Shown: in pieces, positions 5,722-11,539 of the stretch
How positions within the stretch are numbered: position 1 is the first letter of the stretch
How the letters are laid out: every line of letters begins with the position of its first letter
From: Nitrospinota bacterium
GTDB lineage: Bacteria; Nitrospinota; Nitrospinia; UBA9942
Direction of reading: 5' to 3'
NCBI GenBank assembly: GCA_016234205.1
Contig: JACRGN010000078.1
Span: forward strand, 1-11,539
DNA: 11,539 nucleotides
The notes under the pieces: generated by a model
What the model was told of the DNA's origin: nothing
Database searches by the model: none
The model's input: only the letters and a program-made list of their open reading frames with translations
Program-made: the position numbers and the translations under genes

Positions 5722-6681
5722 ATGAAAAAGGCACTCATTACAGGCATCACAGGACAGGATGGCTCATATCTGGCGGAATTTTTACTGGATAAAGGCTACA
5801 AGGTTGCCGGCATGGTAAGAAGGGCTTCAACCGAGAGCTTTGAAAGGATAGACCATATCAAGGGTAGGATTGAGTTAAAGCAGGCTGACCTGCTTGACCA
5901 ATTATCCATAATTGATGCCATAAAGGAATCCGAGCCGGATGAGATATATAATCTTGCTGCACAGTCCTTCGTCCCTACATCATGGACCCAGCCCATCCTT
6001 ACCGGAGAATTCACAGCCCTGGGGGTTACGAGGATGCTTGAGGCGATAAGGCATATAAATAAAAAAATAAAATTTTATCAGGCGAGCAGCAGTGAGATGT
6101 TTGGAAAGGTTCAGCAGGTGCCTCAGACTGAAAAGACTCCATTTTATCCCCGAAGCCCATACGGTGTTGCAAAGGTCTATGGACACTGGATAACTGTGAA
6201 CTATCGGGAGAGTTACAATATATTTGCCTGTTCAGGCATACTTTTCAATCACGAATCTCCGCGAAGGGGTCGTGAGTTTGTTACAAGAAAAGTAACAGAG
6301 GGTGCAGCCAAGATAAAACTTGGACTGGCAAAGGAACTCAGGCTCGGCAATCTTGAGGCAAAAAGGGACTGGGGATATGCAAAAGATTATATAAGGGCAA
6401 TGTGGCTTATGCTTCAGCAGAAAGAGCCGTCAGATTATGTTATCGCTACAGGAAAAGAACATTCAGTTCAGGAATTGGTTGAGATTGCATTCGGCCACCT
6501 TGGACTCAAATGGAAGGATTATGTTGTGATAGACCCTGCACTTTTGCGTCCGGCAGAGGTAGACCATCTTGTTGGTGACCATTCAAAGGCAAAGAAGGAA
6601 TTGGGATGGGAGCCTCAGGTATCATTTCAGGAATTAATAGAGATGATGGTAGAGGCAGATTTGGATAGACTGAAAAAGTAA
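5722..6681 (+). CDS. gmd: GDP-mannose 4,6-dehydratase
   Basis: This 319-aa cytoplasmic enzyme converts GDP-D-mannose to GDP-4-dehydro-6-deoxy-D-mannose. It is a short-chain dehydrogenase-type Rossmann protein: NADP-binding GITGQDGSYLAE (8-19), RRASTESFERI (33-43), which is the cofactor and tetramer loop characteristic of Gmd, NLAAQSFVPTSW (77-88), the active-site SSSEMFG (122-128), and catalytic Y147 and K151 in YGVAK. FNHESPRRGREFVTRK and the substrate region LGNLEAKRDWGYAKDY follow. The length is slightly below the usual 325-370 residues but no motif is missing. GGAGG (5713-5717) precedes the ATG. The next gene is a reductase that fits as the following step, giving a deoxyhexose donor for surface polysaccharide. 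Confidence 0.97.
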   Translation: MKKALITGITGQDGSYLAEFLLDKGYKVAGMVRRASTESFERIDHIKGRIELKQADLLDQLSIIDAIKESEPDEIYNLAAQSFVPTSWTQPILTGEFTALGVTRMLEAIRHINKKIKFYQASSSEMFGKVQQVPQTEKTPFYPRSPYGVAKVYGHWITVNYRESYNIFACSGILFNHESPRRGREFVTRKVTEGAAKIKLGLAKELRLGNLEAKRDWGYAKDYIRAMWLMLQQKEPSDYVIATGKEHSVQELVEIAFGHLGLKWKDYVVIDPALLRPAEVDHLVGDHSKAKKELGWEPQVSFQELIEMMVEADLDRLKK

Positions 6682-6686
6682 AAAAC

Positions 6687-6761
6687 AGTCTAAGAGACTA
6701 ATAGTCTAAAAATATAAAACCTCTTAGACTCTTAGACTTTTAGACTTTTAGACTCTTATCT
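6687..6761. repeat. Iterated-word hairpin, TTAGACT type (gmd/rmd gap)
   Basis: The right half is four tandem 8-bp units, YTTAGACT (6723-6754), plus a degenerate fifth. The left arm AGTCTAAGAG (6687-6696) pairs perfectly with CTCTTAGACT at 6721-6730 and equally at 6729-6738. The repeat reaches directly to the ATG at 6762, leaving no room for a ribosome site. Confidence 0.8.
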
Positions 6762-7715
6762 ATGCGTATTCTCATTACAGGCATTACAGGCTTTGTCGGT
6801 CATCACCTGTCTGAGCTTTTTATAAAAGAGGGATGTGATGTATCTGGAACAGCCTTTTCCTCAAAAGATTTGATTTTTGAAAAGGCAAGGATATTCAAAT
6901 GCGACATAAGGGATGCTGACAATATCAAAAATATCGTATCAGAAGTAAAACCACAGCAGATATATCATCTATCCGCCGTATCATACCCACCTGACTCTTT
7001 AAAAAATCCAAAAATAACCTATGATATAAATTTCTACGGCACAATGAATCTTTTGGATGCAGTAAGGGATTCTGGGCTGAATTCAAAAATATTGTTTGTA
7101 GGCTCAGCAGATGAATATGGTGTTATATCCGAAAGCACACCTGCCAAAGAAGATTTCCCATTGATACCATTAAGCCCTTATGCCGTAAGCAAGACAGCAG
7201 CAGACCTTTTATCCTATTCCTATGTCAAGAGATACGGCATGAATATAGTGAGAGTTAGACCGTTTAATCATACAGGGCCAGGCCAGAAATCAATCTATGT
7301 ATGCTCGGACTTTGCAAGACAGATTGCAGAGATTGAGTCAGGGGTAAGAGAACCTGTAGTTTATACAGGCAATCTTGATATTCAGAGAGATTTTACTGAT
7401 GTAAGAGATATGGTACTTGCATATAAACTTGCAATTGAAAAGGGGGCAAGCGGTGAAGCATATAATATTTGTTCGGAGAGGTCTTATTCTATACGCTGGA
7501 TTCTCGATACACTTTTAAAATTTGCCAGGCTGTCTGTTGAGATAAGAGAGGATAAAACAAAATTAAGGTCAACAGATATTACAACTATAAGAGGTGATTG
7601 CAGTAAATTTAAAGCATCAACCGGCTGGAAACCCGTAATCCAATTTGAAAAAACCCTTCGTGATTTGCTTGACTACTGGAGATGCAAGATGCAAGTTGCA
7701 GAATGCAAGACTTGA
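6762..7715 (+). CDS. rmd: NAD(P)-dependent sugar reductase/epimerase, probably GDP-6-deoxy-D-mannose reductase
   Basis: This 317-aa protein is of the extended short-chain dehydrogenase family. It has GITGFVGHHL (7-16) for cofactor binding, a middle motif VGSADEYG (113-120), the catalytic YxxxK at Y140/K144 (SPYAVSKTAAD), and RPFNHTGPGQ (166-175), which together with FARQIAEIESG and RDFTDVRDM is typical of Rmd enzymes. These reduce the Gmd product to GDP-D-rhamnose. Being directly downstream of gmd fits that role. A GDP-fucose synthase or another 4-keto reductase is less likely, because those differ at the RPFNHTGPGQ region. The last twelve or so residues (RCKMQVAECKT) are encoded by a repeat and are probably not part of the fold. 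No ribosome site precedes the ATG. Confidence 0.85.
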   Translation: MRILITGITGFVGHHLSELFIKEGCDVSGTAFSSKDLIFEKARIFKCDIRDADNIKNIVSEVKPQQIYHLSAVSYPPDSLKNPKITYDINFYGTMNLLDAVRDSGLNSKILFVGSADEYGVISESTPAKEDFPLIPLSPYAVSKTAADLLSYSYVKRYGMNIVRVRPFNHTGPGQKSIYVCSDFARQIAEIESGVREPVVYTGNLDIQRDFTDVRDMVLAYKLAIEKGASGEAYNICSERSYSIRWILDTLLKFARLSVEIREDKTKLRSTDITTIRGDCSKFKASTGWKPVIQFEKTLRDLLDYWRCKMQVAECKT

Positions 7716-7740
7716 AACTTGTGACTTGCAACTTGTAACT
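7682..7740. repeat. Iterated-word hairpin, GCAAGTTGCA type (rmd/MFS junction)
   Basis: The left part repeats ATGCAAG/GCAAGTTGCA words (7682-7710) and the right part repeats the complement (ACTTGTGACTTGCAACTTG, 7718-7736). GCAAGTTGCA (7691-7700) pairs with TGCAACTTGT (7728-7737) at nine of ten positions. It encodes the rmd C-terminal tail, contains its stop, and ends six bases before the transporter ATG. Confidence 0.75.
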
Positions 7741-7746
7741 CACTAT

Positions 7747-8919
7747 ATGACCCTGCTCTTAAATTTCAGCTATTTCCTTTACTTCTACTCCCTCTGGATG
7801 GTGGAATCATTTCTCCCTATCTATTTTAAATCCATTTCCATTTCTGATAAAGGGGTAGGCTTTCTTGTAGGTGCATTCGCTGCCTCTTCATCCATCAGCA
7901 TTATCCCTGCCGGTTTTGCATCAGACCGACTATCAATATATTCTATTGTAAGATTCGGTATTTTACTTTTTATCATATATCTAATTGGCTTAATAATATC
8001 TAACTCGTTATTAAATCTATTTATATTTACTCTTATCGGGGGTTTAGGTTCAACACTCATAAATATCGGATTAAGCACCTCATTCTACAAGGGGCTTGAA
8101 GAAAAGGGGAGGAGCAGTAGAATAGGCTGTTTCTTTCTTAGCTCTTCAACCGGTTATTCGTTAGGGCCGCTATCCGCAGGCTATTTACTACACTGGTCAG
8201 ATATGCAATCGGTATTTGCTGCCGGACTTATAGGTATATCCATCCTCCTAATCTTTTCATTTTTCATGAAGGAGAAATGCATATCAAAAGCAGAAAAGGC
8301 AGAGAGTTTAAAGTTGTCAGATTATACATCAATCTTTAAGCAATACAAGATAATCTTCCTTCTGCTCTCCGTATCTGTGGTAGGCATACACCTTGGTGCA
8401 GAGCAGTCTTCATTAAGTCTGTTTCTTAAAATGAACCTTAATCTGCAAGATAAAGCTATCGGAATTATATTTGCATGTGTCGGATTATGGGTCGGATTTT
8501 TAATATACATATCAGGAAGGGTCTTTGATAATGATAAAAATATCGTGCTGCTTATATGGACTGGAATGATTATATCAGGTGTTTTTCAGGTTGCCACTGC
8601 ATATACTCATGGATTTCGGGATGTTCTTACAATACGGCTGCTTCACACTGTCGGCGATTCTTTTACAGTCCTCTGCAATGGAATACTCACATCCATTGTT
8701 TTCAAGGAAATATATATGGGCGGCGGGGTAGGAATAGTTCAGGGTTTCAGAATGGGGTCTATATTCCTTGGTGCAACAACCTGCGGGGTTTTAAACGGAA
8801 TCTACGGCTATCATATAAACTTCATAATAACAGGCATATTATCACTTCTATTCGGTATTTCTGTCCTGCTCTCAAGAAAGAGGCTGCAGACTGTTATTTT
8901 TTCTCCCTCTCAACAATGA
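7747..8919 (+). CDS. MFS transporter
   Basis: This 390-aa integral membrane protein has about twelve hydrophobic segments and the MFS pattern. The loop between helices 2 and 3 reads GFASDRLS, a motif-A-like sequence, a charged cytoplasmic loop around residues 178-195 (KEKCISKAEKAESLK) separates the two halves, and the second half repeats the fold. The ATG at 7747 is preferred over in-frame ATGs further upstream because those would overlap rmd and add a non-membrane extension, while MTLLLNFSYFLYFYS starts directly with helix 1. No ribosome site is visible. The substrate is unknown; location after gmd-rmd might suggest export of a related compound, but ordinary MFS proteins do not move GDP-sugars. 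Its 3' end overlaps the converging gene by 26 bp. Confidence 0.88.
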   Translation: MTLLLNFSYFLYFYSLWMVESFLPIYFKSISISDKGVGFLVGAFAASSSISIIPAGFASDRLSIYSIVRFGILLFIIYLIGLIISNSLLNLFIFTLIGGLGSTLINIGLSTSFYKGLEEKGRSSRIGCFFLSSSTGYSLGPLSAGYLLHWSDMQSVFAAGLIGISILLIFSFFMKEKCISKAEKAESLKLSDYTSIFKQYKIIFLLLSVSVVGIHLGAEQSSLSLFLKMNLNLQDKAIGIIFACVGLWVGFLIYISGRVFDNDKNIVLLIWTGMIISGVFQVATAYTHGFRDVLTIRLLHTVGDSFTVLCNGILTSIVFKEIYMGGGVGIVQGFRMGSIFLGATTCGVLNGIYGYHINFIITGILSLLFGISVLLSRKRLQTVIFSPSQQ

Positions 8920-9208
8920 ACAATGCCGTCTTTGCAACTTTTGCATTATCCTTTTTGCATCCCTTGGGACATAAGACAGGCTTACCTTCATGAGTTAATT
9001 TGTAAAATTCATCCTTTGAAATTAAGAAAAGACTCCCGCACTCCCTGCATGTCACAAAGGCAGAGGCACTCTTTCTCCTCGTGCCCTTCCTTCTGGCTTG
9101 AAATACCCTCTTCTCCTTCCCCGATGCCTTATATTTCGGGTCTACATTTATCCTCCTCTCACTCCCATTTCTTCTATCATTACTTCTTCGTTCAGTTGCC
9201 TGTGTCAT
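8894..9208 (-). CDS. Small basic zinc-ribbon-like protein
   Basis: This 104-aa protein has an arginine-rich N-terminal half (ERRSNDRRNGSERR, then RRKGTRRK) and a C-terminal half with C54-x2-C57 (CRECG) and C80-x3-C84 (CPKGC), a probable single zinc site. It could bind nucleic acid or ribosomal RNA given its charge, but I do not recognise a named family. GGAGG ten bases before its ATG lies inside the last codons of cutA, and only five bases separate the two genes, so it is translationally coupled to cutA. The 3' end overlaps the transporter gene tail to tail. Confidence 0.8.
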   Translation of the reverse strand: MTQATERRSNDRRNGSERRINVDPKYKASGKEKRVFQARRKGTRRKSASAFVTCRECGSLFLISKDEFYKLTHEGKPVLCPKGCKKDNAKVAKTALFIVEREKK

Positions 9209-9213
9209 TTTTA

Positions 9214-9543
9214 TTAATCCTCCTTACATGATTCATTAAGCCATGATATATAATCAGGTGAGCCGTCAACAATGGGAATGGCAATAATCTCAGGGACTTT
9301 ATAACTGTGATTTTTCTTTACATAATCTGCTAATTGATTAAAGAGCCCTCCCCTGCTCTTCACAATCATAAGCACCTCATTCTCCTGACAAAGTTTCCCT
9401 TCCCAGAAATATATGGACTTTAACTGCTGCACAATATTTGCACATGCAACAAGTTTCTCCTCTACAAGCCCCCTGCCAATCTTTTCTGCTTCTTCAATAG
9501 AACTGGCGGTAACGAATACAACAATAAAATCAGTTTTAGCCAC
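9214..9543 (-). CDS. cutA: Divalent-cation tolerance protein CutA
   Basis: This is a small cytoplasmic trimeric ferredoxin-fold protein linked to copper and other divalent-metal tolerance in Escherichia coli, though its exact role is debated. Family features are the opening KTDFIVVFVTASSIEEAEKIGRGLVEEKLVACANI, SIYFWEGKLCQENEVLMIVKSR, HSYKVPEIIAIPI and SPDYISWL. I choose GTG at 9543 (109 aa): GGAGG lies five bases upstream. An in-frame TTG at 9555 would add four residues but would place that ribosome site inside the gene. It sits third in a minus-strand run after rimO and a small membrane protein, with a hairpin repeat in front of it. Confidence 0.93.
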   Translation of the reverse strand: MAKTDFIVVFVTASSIEEAEKIGRGLVEEKLVACANIVQQLKSIYFWEGKLCQENEVLMIVKSRGGLFNQLADYVKKNHSYKVPEIIAIPIVDGSPDYISWLNESCKED

Positions 9544-9575
9544 AACAACCTCCAATTAATCTCAGATTATGCATT

Positions 9576-9676
9576 AACCACAGATAACCACAGGTAAACA
9601 CTGATAAAACAAAAACTTATTATATCTTTTTCTAATTCATTGAATAACCTGTGTTAATCTGTGTTTACCTGTGGTT
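9576..9676. repeat. Iterated-word hairpin, AACCACAG type (upstream of cutA)
   Basis: The 32-base arms at 9576-9607 (starting AACCACAGATAACCACAG) and 9645-9676 (ending TTACCTGTGGTT) are largely complementary, with mismatches mostly at single positions within each word. A 37-base AT-rich loop separates them. GCATT occurs just outside both ends (9571-9575 and 9681-9685), possibly a target-site duplication. The hairpin fills the gap between cutA and the small membrane protein. Confidence 0.8.
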
Positions 9677-9700
9677 TCACGCATTTTTTGGGTTAATCTC

Positions 9701-9883
9701 TCACTTGATTCGGGACAATTTTGCAAGATAATTACCTACATAAAACTCCACAATGCCAATGAGACTTAGATTGAGAAGTGCCCCCATTCTCGTATTACCA
9801 AAAAACAGCATAAAGACATACAACATCGTGGCAAACCCCATTGTCTGTAAAACAAGACCCGAATAGTATAAAAGAACCTTCAT
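9701..9883 (-). CDS. Small membrane protein with two helices
   Basis: This 60-aa protein consists almost entirely of two hydrophobic segments, about residues 4-28 and 34-54 (LLNLSLIGIVEFYVGNYLA), joined by a short loop with GNTRMG, and ends KLSRIK. This suggests an inner-membrane hairpin. I do not recognise a family. It follows rimO by 32 bp in the same direction. The ATG at 9883 has no ribosome site and comes directly after a T-run at the end of a hairpin, so expression is uncertain, although the coherent two-helix pattern supports a real gene. Confidence 0.65.
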   Translation of the reverse strand: MKVLLYYSGLVLQTMGFATMLYVFMLFFGNTRMGALLNLSLIGIVEFYVGNYLAKLSRIK

Positions 9884-9885
9884 AA

Positions 9886-9958
9886 AAAGTGTCAGAGCGT
9901 CAAAGTGTCATAGTGTCAGAGTTCTTTTACTTTGACCCTCTGATACTCTGATACTTTG
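9886..9958. repeat. Iterated-word hairpin, GTGTCAGAG type (rimO 3' end)
   Basis: The left arm (9886-9921) and right arm (9929-9958) are made of CAAAGT-TCAGAG words and pair at about 22 of 28 positions. The right arm encodes rimO's last residues (KVSEYQRVKV) and the stop is in the left arm. On the minus strand the stem ends in CTTTTT, resembling an intrinsic terminator placed right before the next ATG. Confidence 0.75.
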
Positions 9959-11292
9959 TTTACCGCTTCTCCTATCAGGTCATACTCCATTGCCTTTGTA
10001 ATCTTTACTGGCAGAATATCCCCTGCCCTTACCTCACTCTTCTCTATATAAACAACACCATCAATCTCCGGTGCCTGGGTCTGCATCCTCCCGCTTATCA
10101 GAAATTCATCACTACCGGTTGTCTCCTCTACAATCACATCTTGAGTAGTGCCAATAAACTTTTTATTTTTCTCAAGCGATACTCTCTTCTGAATCTCCAT
10201 TATTGCATCTTTCCTTTTATTTTTCACATCTTCTAAAACATGATTCGGTATTTCGGCAGCCTTTGTCCCTTCCTCTGGCGAATATGTAAATACACCAAGG
10301 TGCTCAAACTTCATTTCCTTTACAAAGCTTGAAAGATGCTCAAAATGCCTGTCTGTCTCACCAGGGAAGCCAACAATAAATGCTGTCCTGATTGCAATAT
10401 CTGGAATGGCATCTCTTATCTTATATATCAAATCCCTTATCTCTCCCTCTCTCTCCTGTCTCATCATTGCCTTTAAAATATCATCGTGGCTGTGCTGTAA
10501 AGGGAGGTCTAAATATTTACATATCTTTTCCTCATTTTTCATTATTTCTATAATGTCGTCATTTAAAAATGTCGGGTAACAGTATAAAAGCCGTATCCAT
10601 CTCACTCCATCAATCTTAATCAACCTCTTAAGCAATTCTGACAGCCCATTCTTAAGTCCTGTATCTGCACCAAACATAGTAGTATCCTGAGAAATGAGAT
10701 TTAGCTCCTTCACACCTTTATCTGATAGTATCTCTGCCTCCCTTACAATTGAATCTACATTTCGGCTCTTAAATGGTCCACGGATTTTTGGAATAATACA
10801 AAATGAGCACCTATTTGAACATCCCTCAGCAATTTTTACATAGGCAGTGTAGCGGGGTGTGGTTAAAACTCTATGTGTATTTTCATTAAAATCAAAAACA
10901 GGCTCTCTGACCTTTGATTTCTTAATACCATTTTTAGATTCTATCATCTCTGCCACACCCTTAAAATCCCCGGCACCTACAAGATAGTCAATCTCAGGTA
11001 TCTCTTTAAGCAGTTCATCCTTATACCTCTGTGACAGACAGCCCATAACAACCAATTTCTGGCAGTTACCCTTTCTTTTATATTCAGCCATTTCCAATAT
11101 GGCATCTATTGACTCCTCCTTTGCAGAATCAATGAAGCCGCAGGTGTTGACAATTATCACATCCGCATCTCCTTCATCGGATGTAACAGAGTAACCCTTA
11201 TCTGCCAGGCTCCCCAATACAATCTCACTATCAACAGTATTCTTCGGGCATCCAAGACTCACCATGCCGATTTTTTTCAAGTCTTTACTCAT
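9916..11292 (-). CDS. rimO: Ribosomal protein S12 methylthiotransferase RimO
   Basis: This 458-aa radical-SAM enzyme adds a methylthio group to the conserved aspartate of ribosomal protein S12. The N-terminal MTTase domain has SLGCPKNTVDSE with C15, NTCGFIDSAKEESID with C51, and GCLSQRY with C85, binding the auxiliary iron-sulfur cluster. The radical-SAM cluster is CSNRCSFC (C158, C162, C165), followed by IPKIRGPFKSR. A C-terminal TRAM domain (about 375-440) ends near AMEYDLIGEAV. The signatures LGCPKN and GPFKSR separate it from MiaB. The last dozen residues come from a hairpin repeat. The ATG has no ribosome site but follows an extended -10 box at leaderless distance. It heads a minus-strand run to cutA and the zinc-ribbon gene. 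Confidence 0.97.
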   Translation of the reverse strand: MSKDLKKIGMVSLGCPKNTVDSEIVLGSLADKGYSVTSDEGDADVIIVNTCGFIDSAKEESIDAILEMAEYKRKGNCQKLVVMGCLSQRYKDELLKEIPEIDYLVGAGDFKGVAEMIESKNGIKKSKVREPVFDFNENTHRVLTTPRYTAYVKIAEGCSNRCSFCIIPKIRGPFKSRNVDSIVREAEILSDKGVKELNLISQDTTMFGADTGLKNGLSELLKRLIKIDGVRWIRLLYCYPTFLNDDIIEIMKNEEKICKYLDLPLQHSHDDILKAMMRQEREGEIRDLIYKIRDAIPDIAIRTAFIVGFPGETDRHFEHLSSFVKEMKFEHLGVFTYSPEEGTKAAEIPNHVLEDVKNKRKDAIMEIQKRVSLEKNKKFIGTTQDVIVEETTGSDEFLISGRMQTQAPEIDGVVYIEKSEVRAGDILPVKITKAMEYDLIGEAVNKVSEYQRVKVKEL

Positions 11293-11298
11293 TTTTTT

Positions 11299-11307
11299 AT
11301 TATAGCA
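11299..11307 (-). promoter_or_regulatory. Extended -10 promoter of rimO, leaderless geometry
   Basis: On the minus strand TGCTATAAT is a perfect extended -10. Six bases (AAAAAA) separate TATAAT from the rimO ATG, so the predicted +1 is the A of the start codon. No good -35 hexamer is seen, as is common for extended -10 promoters. Confidence 0.65.
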
Positions 11308-11324
11308 TAGTTTTTTTATTGTTC

Positions 11325-11347
11325 TTTAAGGTAAGTTTCTTTAGAAT
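11325..11347 (+). promoter_or_regulatory. Promoter of the glycosyltransferase gene, leaderless geometry
   Basis: TAGAAT (11342-11347) is a five-of-six -10 box, again exactly six bases (AGTGCG) before the ATG at 11354. A weak TTGTTC lies 17 bases further upstream. No ribosome site is evident between the -10 box and the ATG. Confidence 0.45.
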
Positions 11348-11353
11348 AGTGCG

Positions 11354-11539
11354 ATGGAAAAGCTATCTGTAACTATAATCACATTCAATGAAGAGAAAAA
11401 TATAAGGGATTGTCTTGAGAGTGTAAAGTGGGCTGATGAGATTGTAGTCATTGATTCATTCAGCACTGATAAGACTTTAGAAATCTGCAGGGAATATACA
11501 GATAATGTTTATCAAAATAAATGGCCCGGATTTGTTGAA
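11354..11539 (+). CDS. Family 2 glycosyltransferase, N-terminal part (LPS-core type)
   Basis: The first 62 residues are visible before the window ends. They show the GT-A nucleotide-sugar fold of family 2: LSVTIITFNEEKNIRDCLES, then WADEIVVIDSFSTDKTLEIC with the conserved aspartates. NKWPGFVE resembles the WaaE/KdtX group that adds sugars to the lipopolysaccharide core. The enzyme would act at the cytoplasmic face of the inner membrane. The rest of the gene, including the catalytic base region, lies outside. It is transcribed divergently from rimO with a 61-bp gap. Confidence 0.88.
   Translation, partial: MEKLSVTIITFNEEKNIRDCLESVKWADEIVVIDSFSTDKTLEICREYTDNVYQNKWPGFVE

Noticed and set aside
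6723..6761. Short CRISPR array
   Set aside because: The units are 8 bp and contiguous, with no spacers and no cas genes.
7645..7746. Earlier ATG for the MFS transporter
   Set aside because: It would overlap rmd by about 70 bases and add a non-hydrophobic extension partly coded by the hairpin repeat.
8556..8993. Open frame of 145 codons on the plus strand
   Set aside because: It overlaps the MFS gene in another frame, and its translation is Cys/Ser/Tyr-rich without any membrane or domain pattern.
8923..9231. Open frame of 102 codons on the plus strand
   Set aside because: It is antisense to the zinc-ribbon gene, which has a ribosome site, a CxxC motif and coupling to cutA.

Overview
This window comes from a Gram-negative bacterium with a fairly AT-rich genome. 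The evidence is a sigma-54 regulatory pair, exported small proteins, a nucleotide-sugar module and a lipopolysaccharide-type glycosyltransferase. The gene set and the many intergenic palindromes would suit Nitrospirota or deltaproteobacteria-like lineages, but no phylogenetic marker here fixes the taxon, so this is only a guess. No rRNA, tRNA, CRISPR array or transposase gene was seen.

Layout. (1) Positions 1-1974 hold the 3' end of an NtrB-like histidine kinase, with an in-frame TGA in its ATP-binding G1 box, followed by an overlapping NtrC-family sigma-54 activator. (2) Positions 1975-2802 hold a well-spaced sigma-54 promoter (2093-2110) with a possible upstream activator site, two small exported proteins (the second made of PAEK-type repeats) and a terminator-like hairpin. 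(3) Positions 2820-3381 hold a REP-like structured repeat and, on the minus strand, two very small genes: a 67-aa polar protein and a 26-aa Pro/Arg/His-rich peptide with a perfect Shine-Dalgarno sequence. (4) Positions 3382-5513 (minus) are an nfeD-slipin membrane operon. (5) Positions 5722-8919 (plus) are Gmd, an Rmd-like reductase (together a GDP-D-rhamnose route) and an MFS transporter. (6) Positions 8894-11292 (minus) are rimO, a two-helix membrane protein, cutA and a zinc-ribbon protein. (7) From 11354 (plus) a family 2 glycosyltransferase runs off the window.

The features least explained by ordinary annotation are these. First, six long imperfect hairpins, each built from a different short iterated word, sit at gene borders; several supply the last codons or the stop codon of a gene, or take up the place where a ribosome binding site should be. 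Second, the divergent pair rimO and glycosyltransferase has -10 boxes exactly six bases before each ATG, which predicts leaderless transcripts in both directions. Third, a kinase/sigma-54 activator/sigma-54 promoter/exported protein circuit lies in one line, with its kinase apparently broken. Fourth, the 26-aa peptide is encoded just upstream of an orphan small gene.
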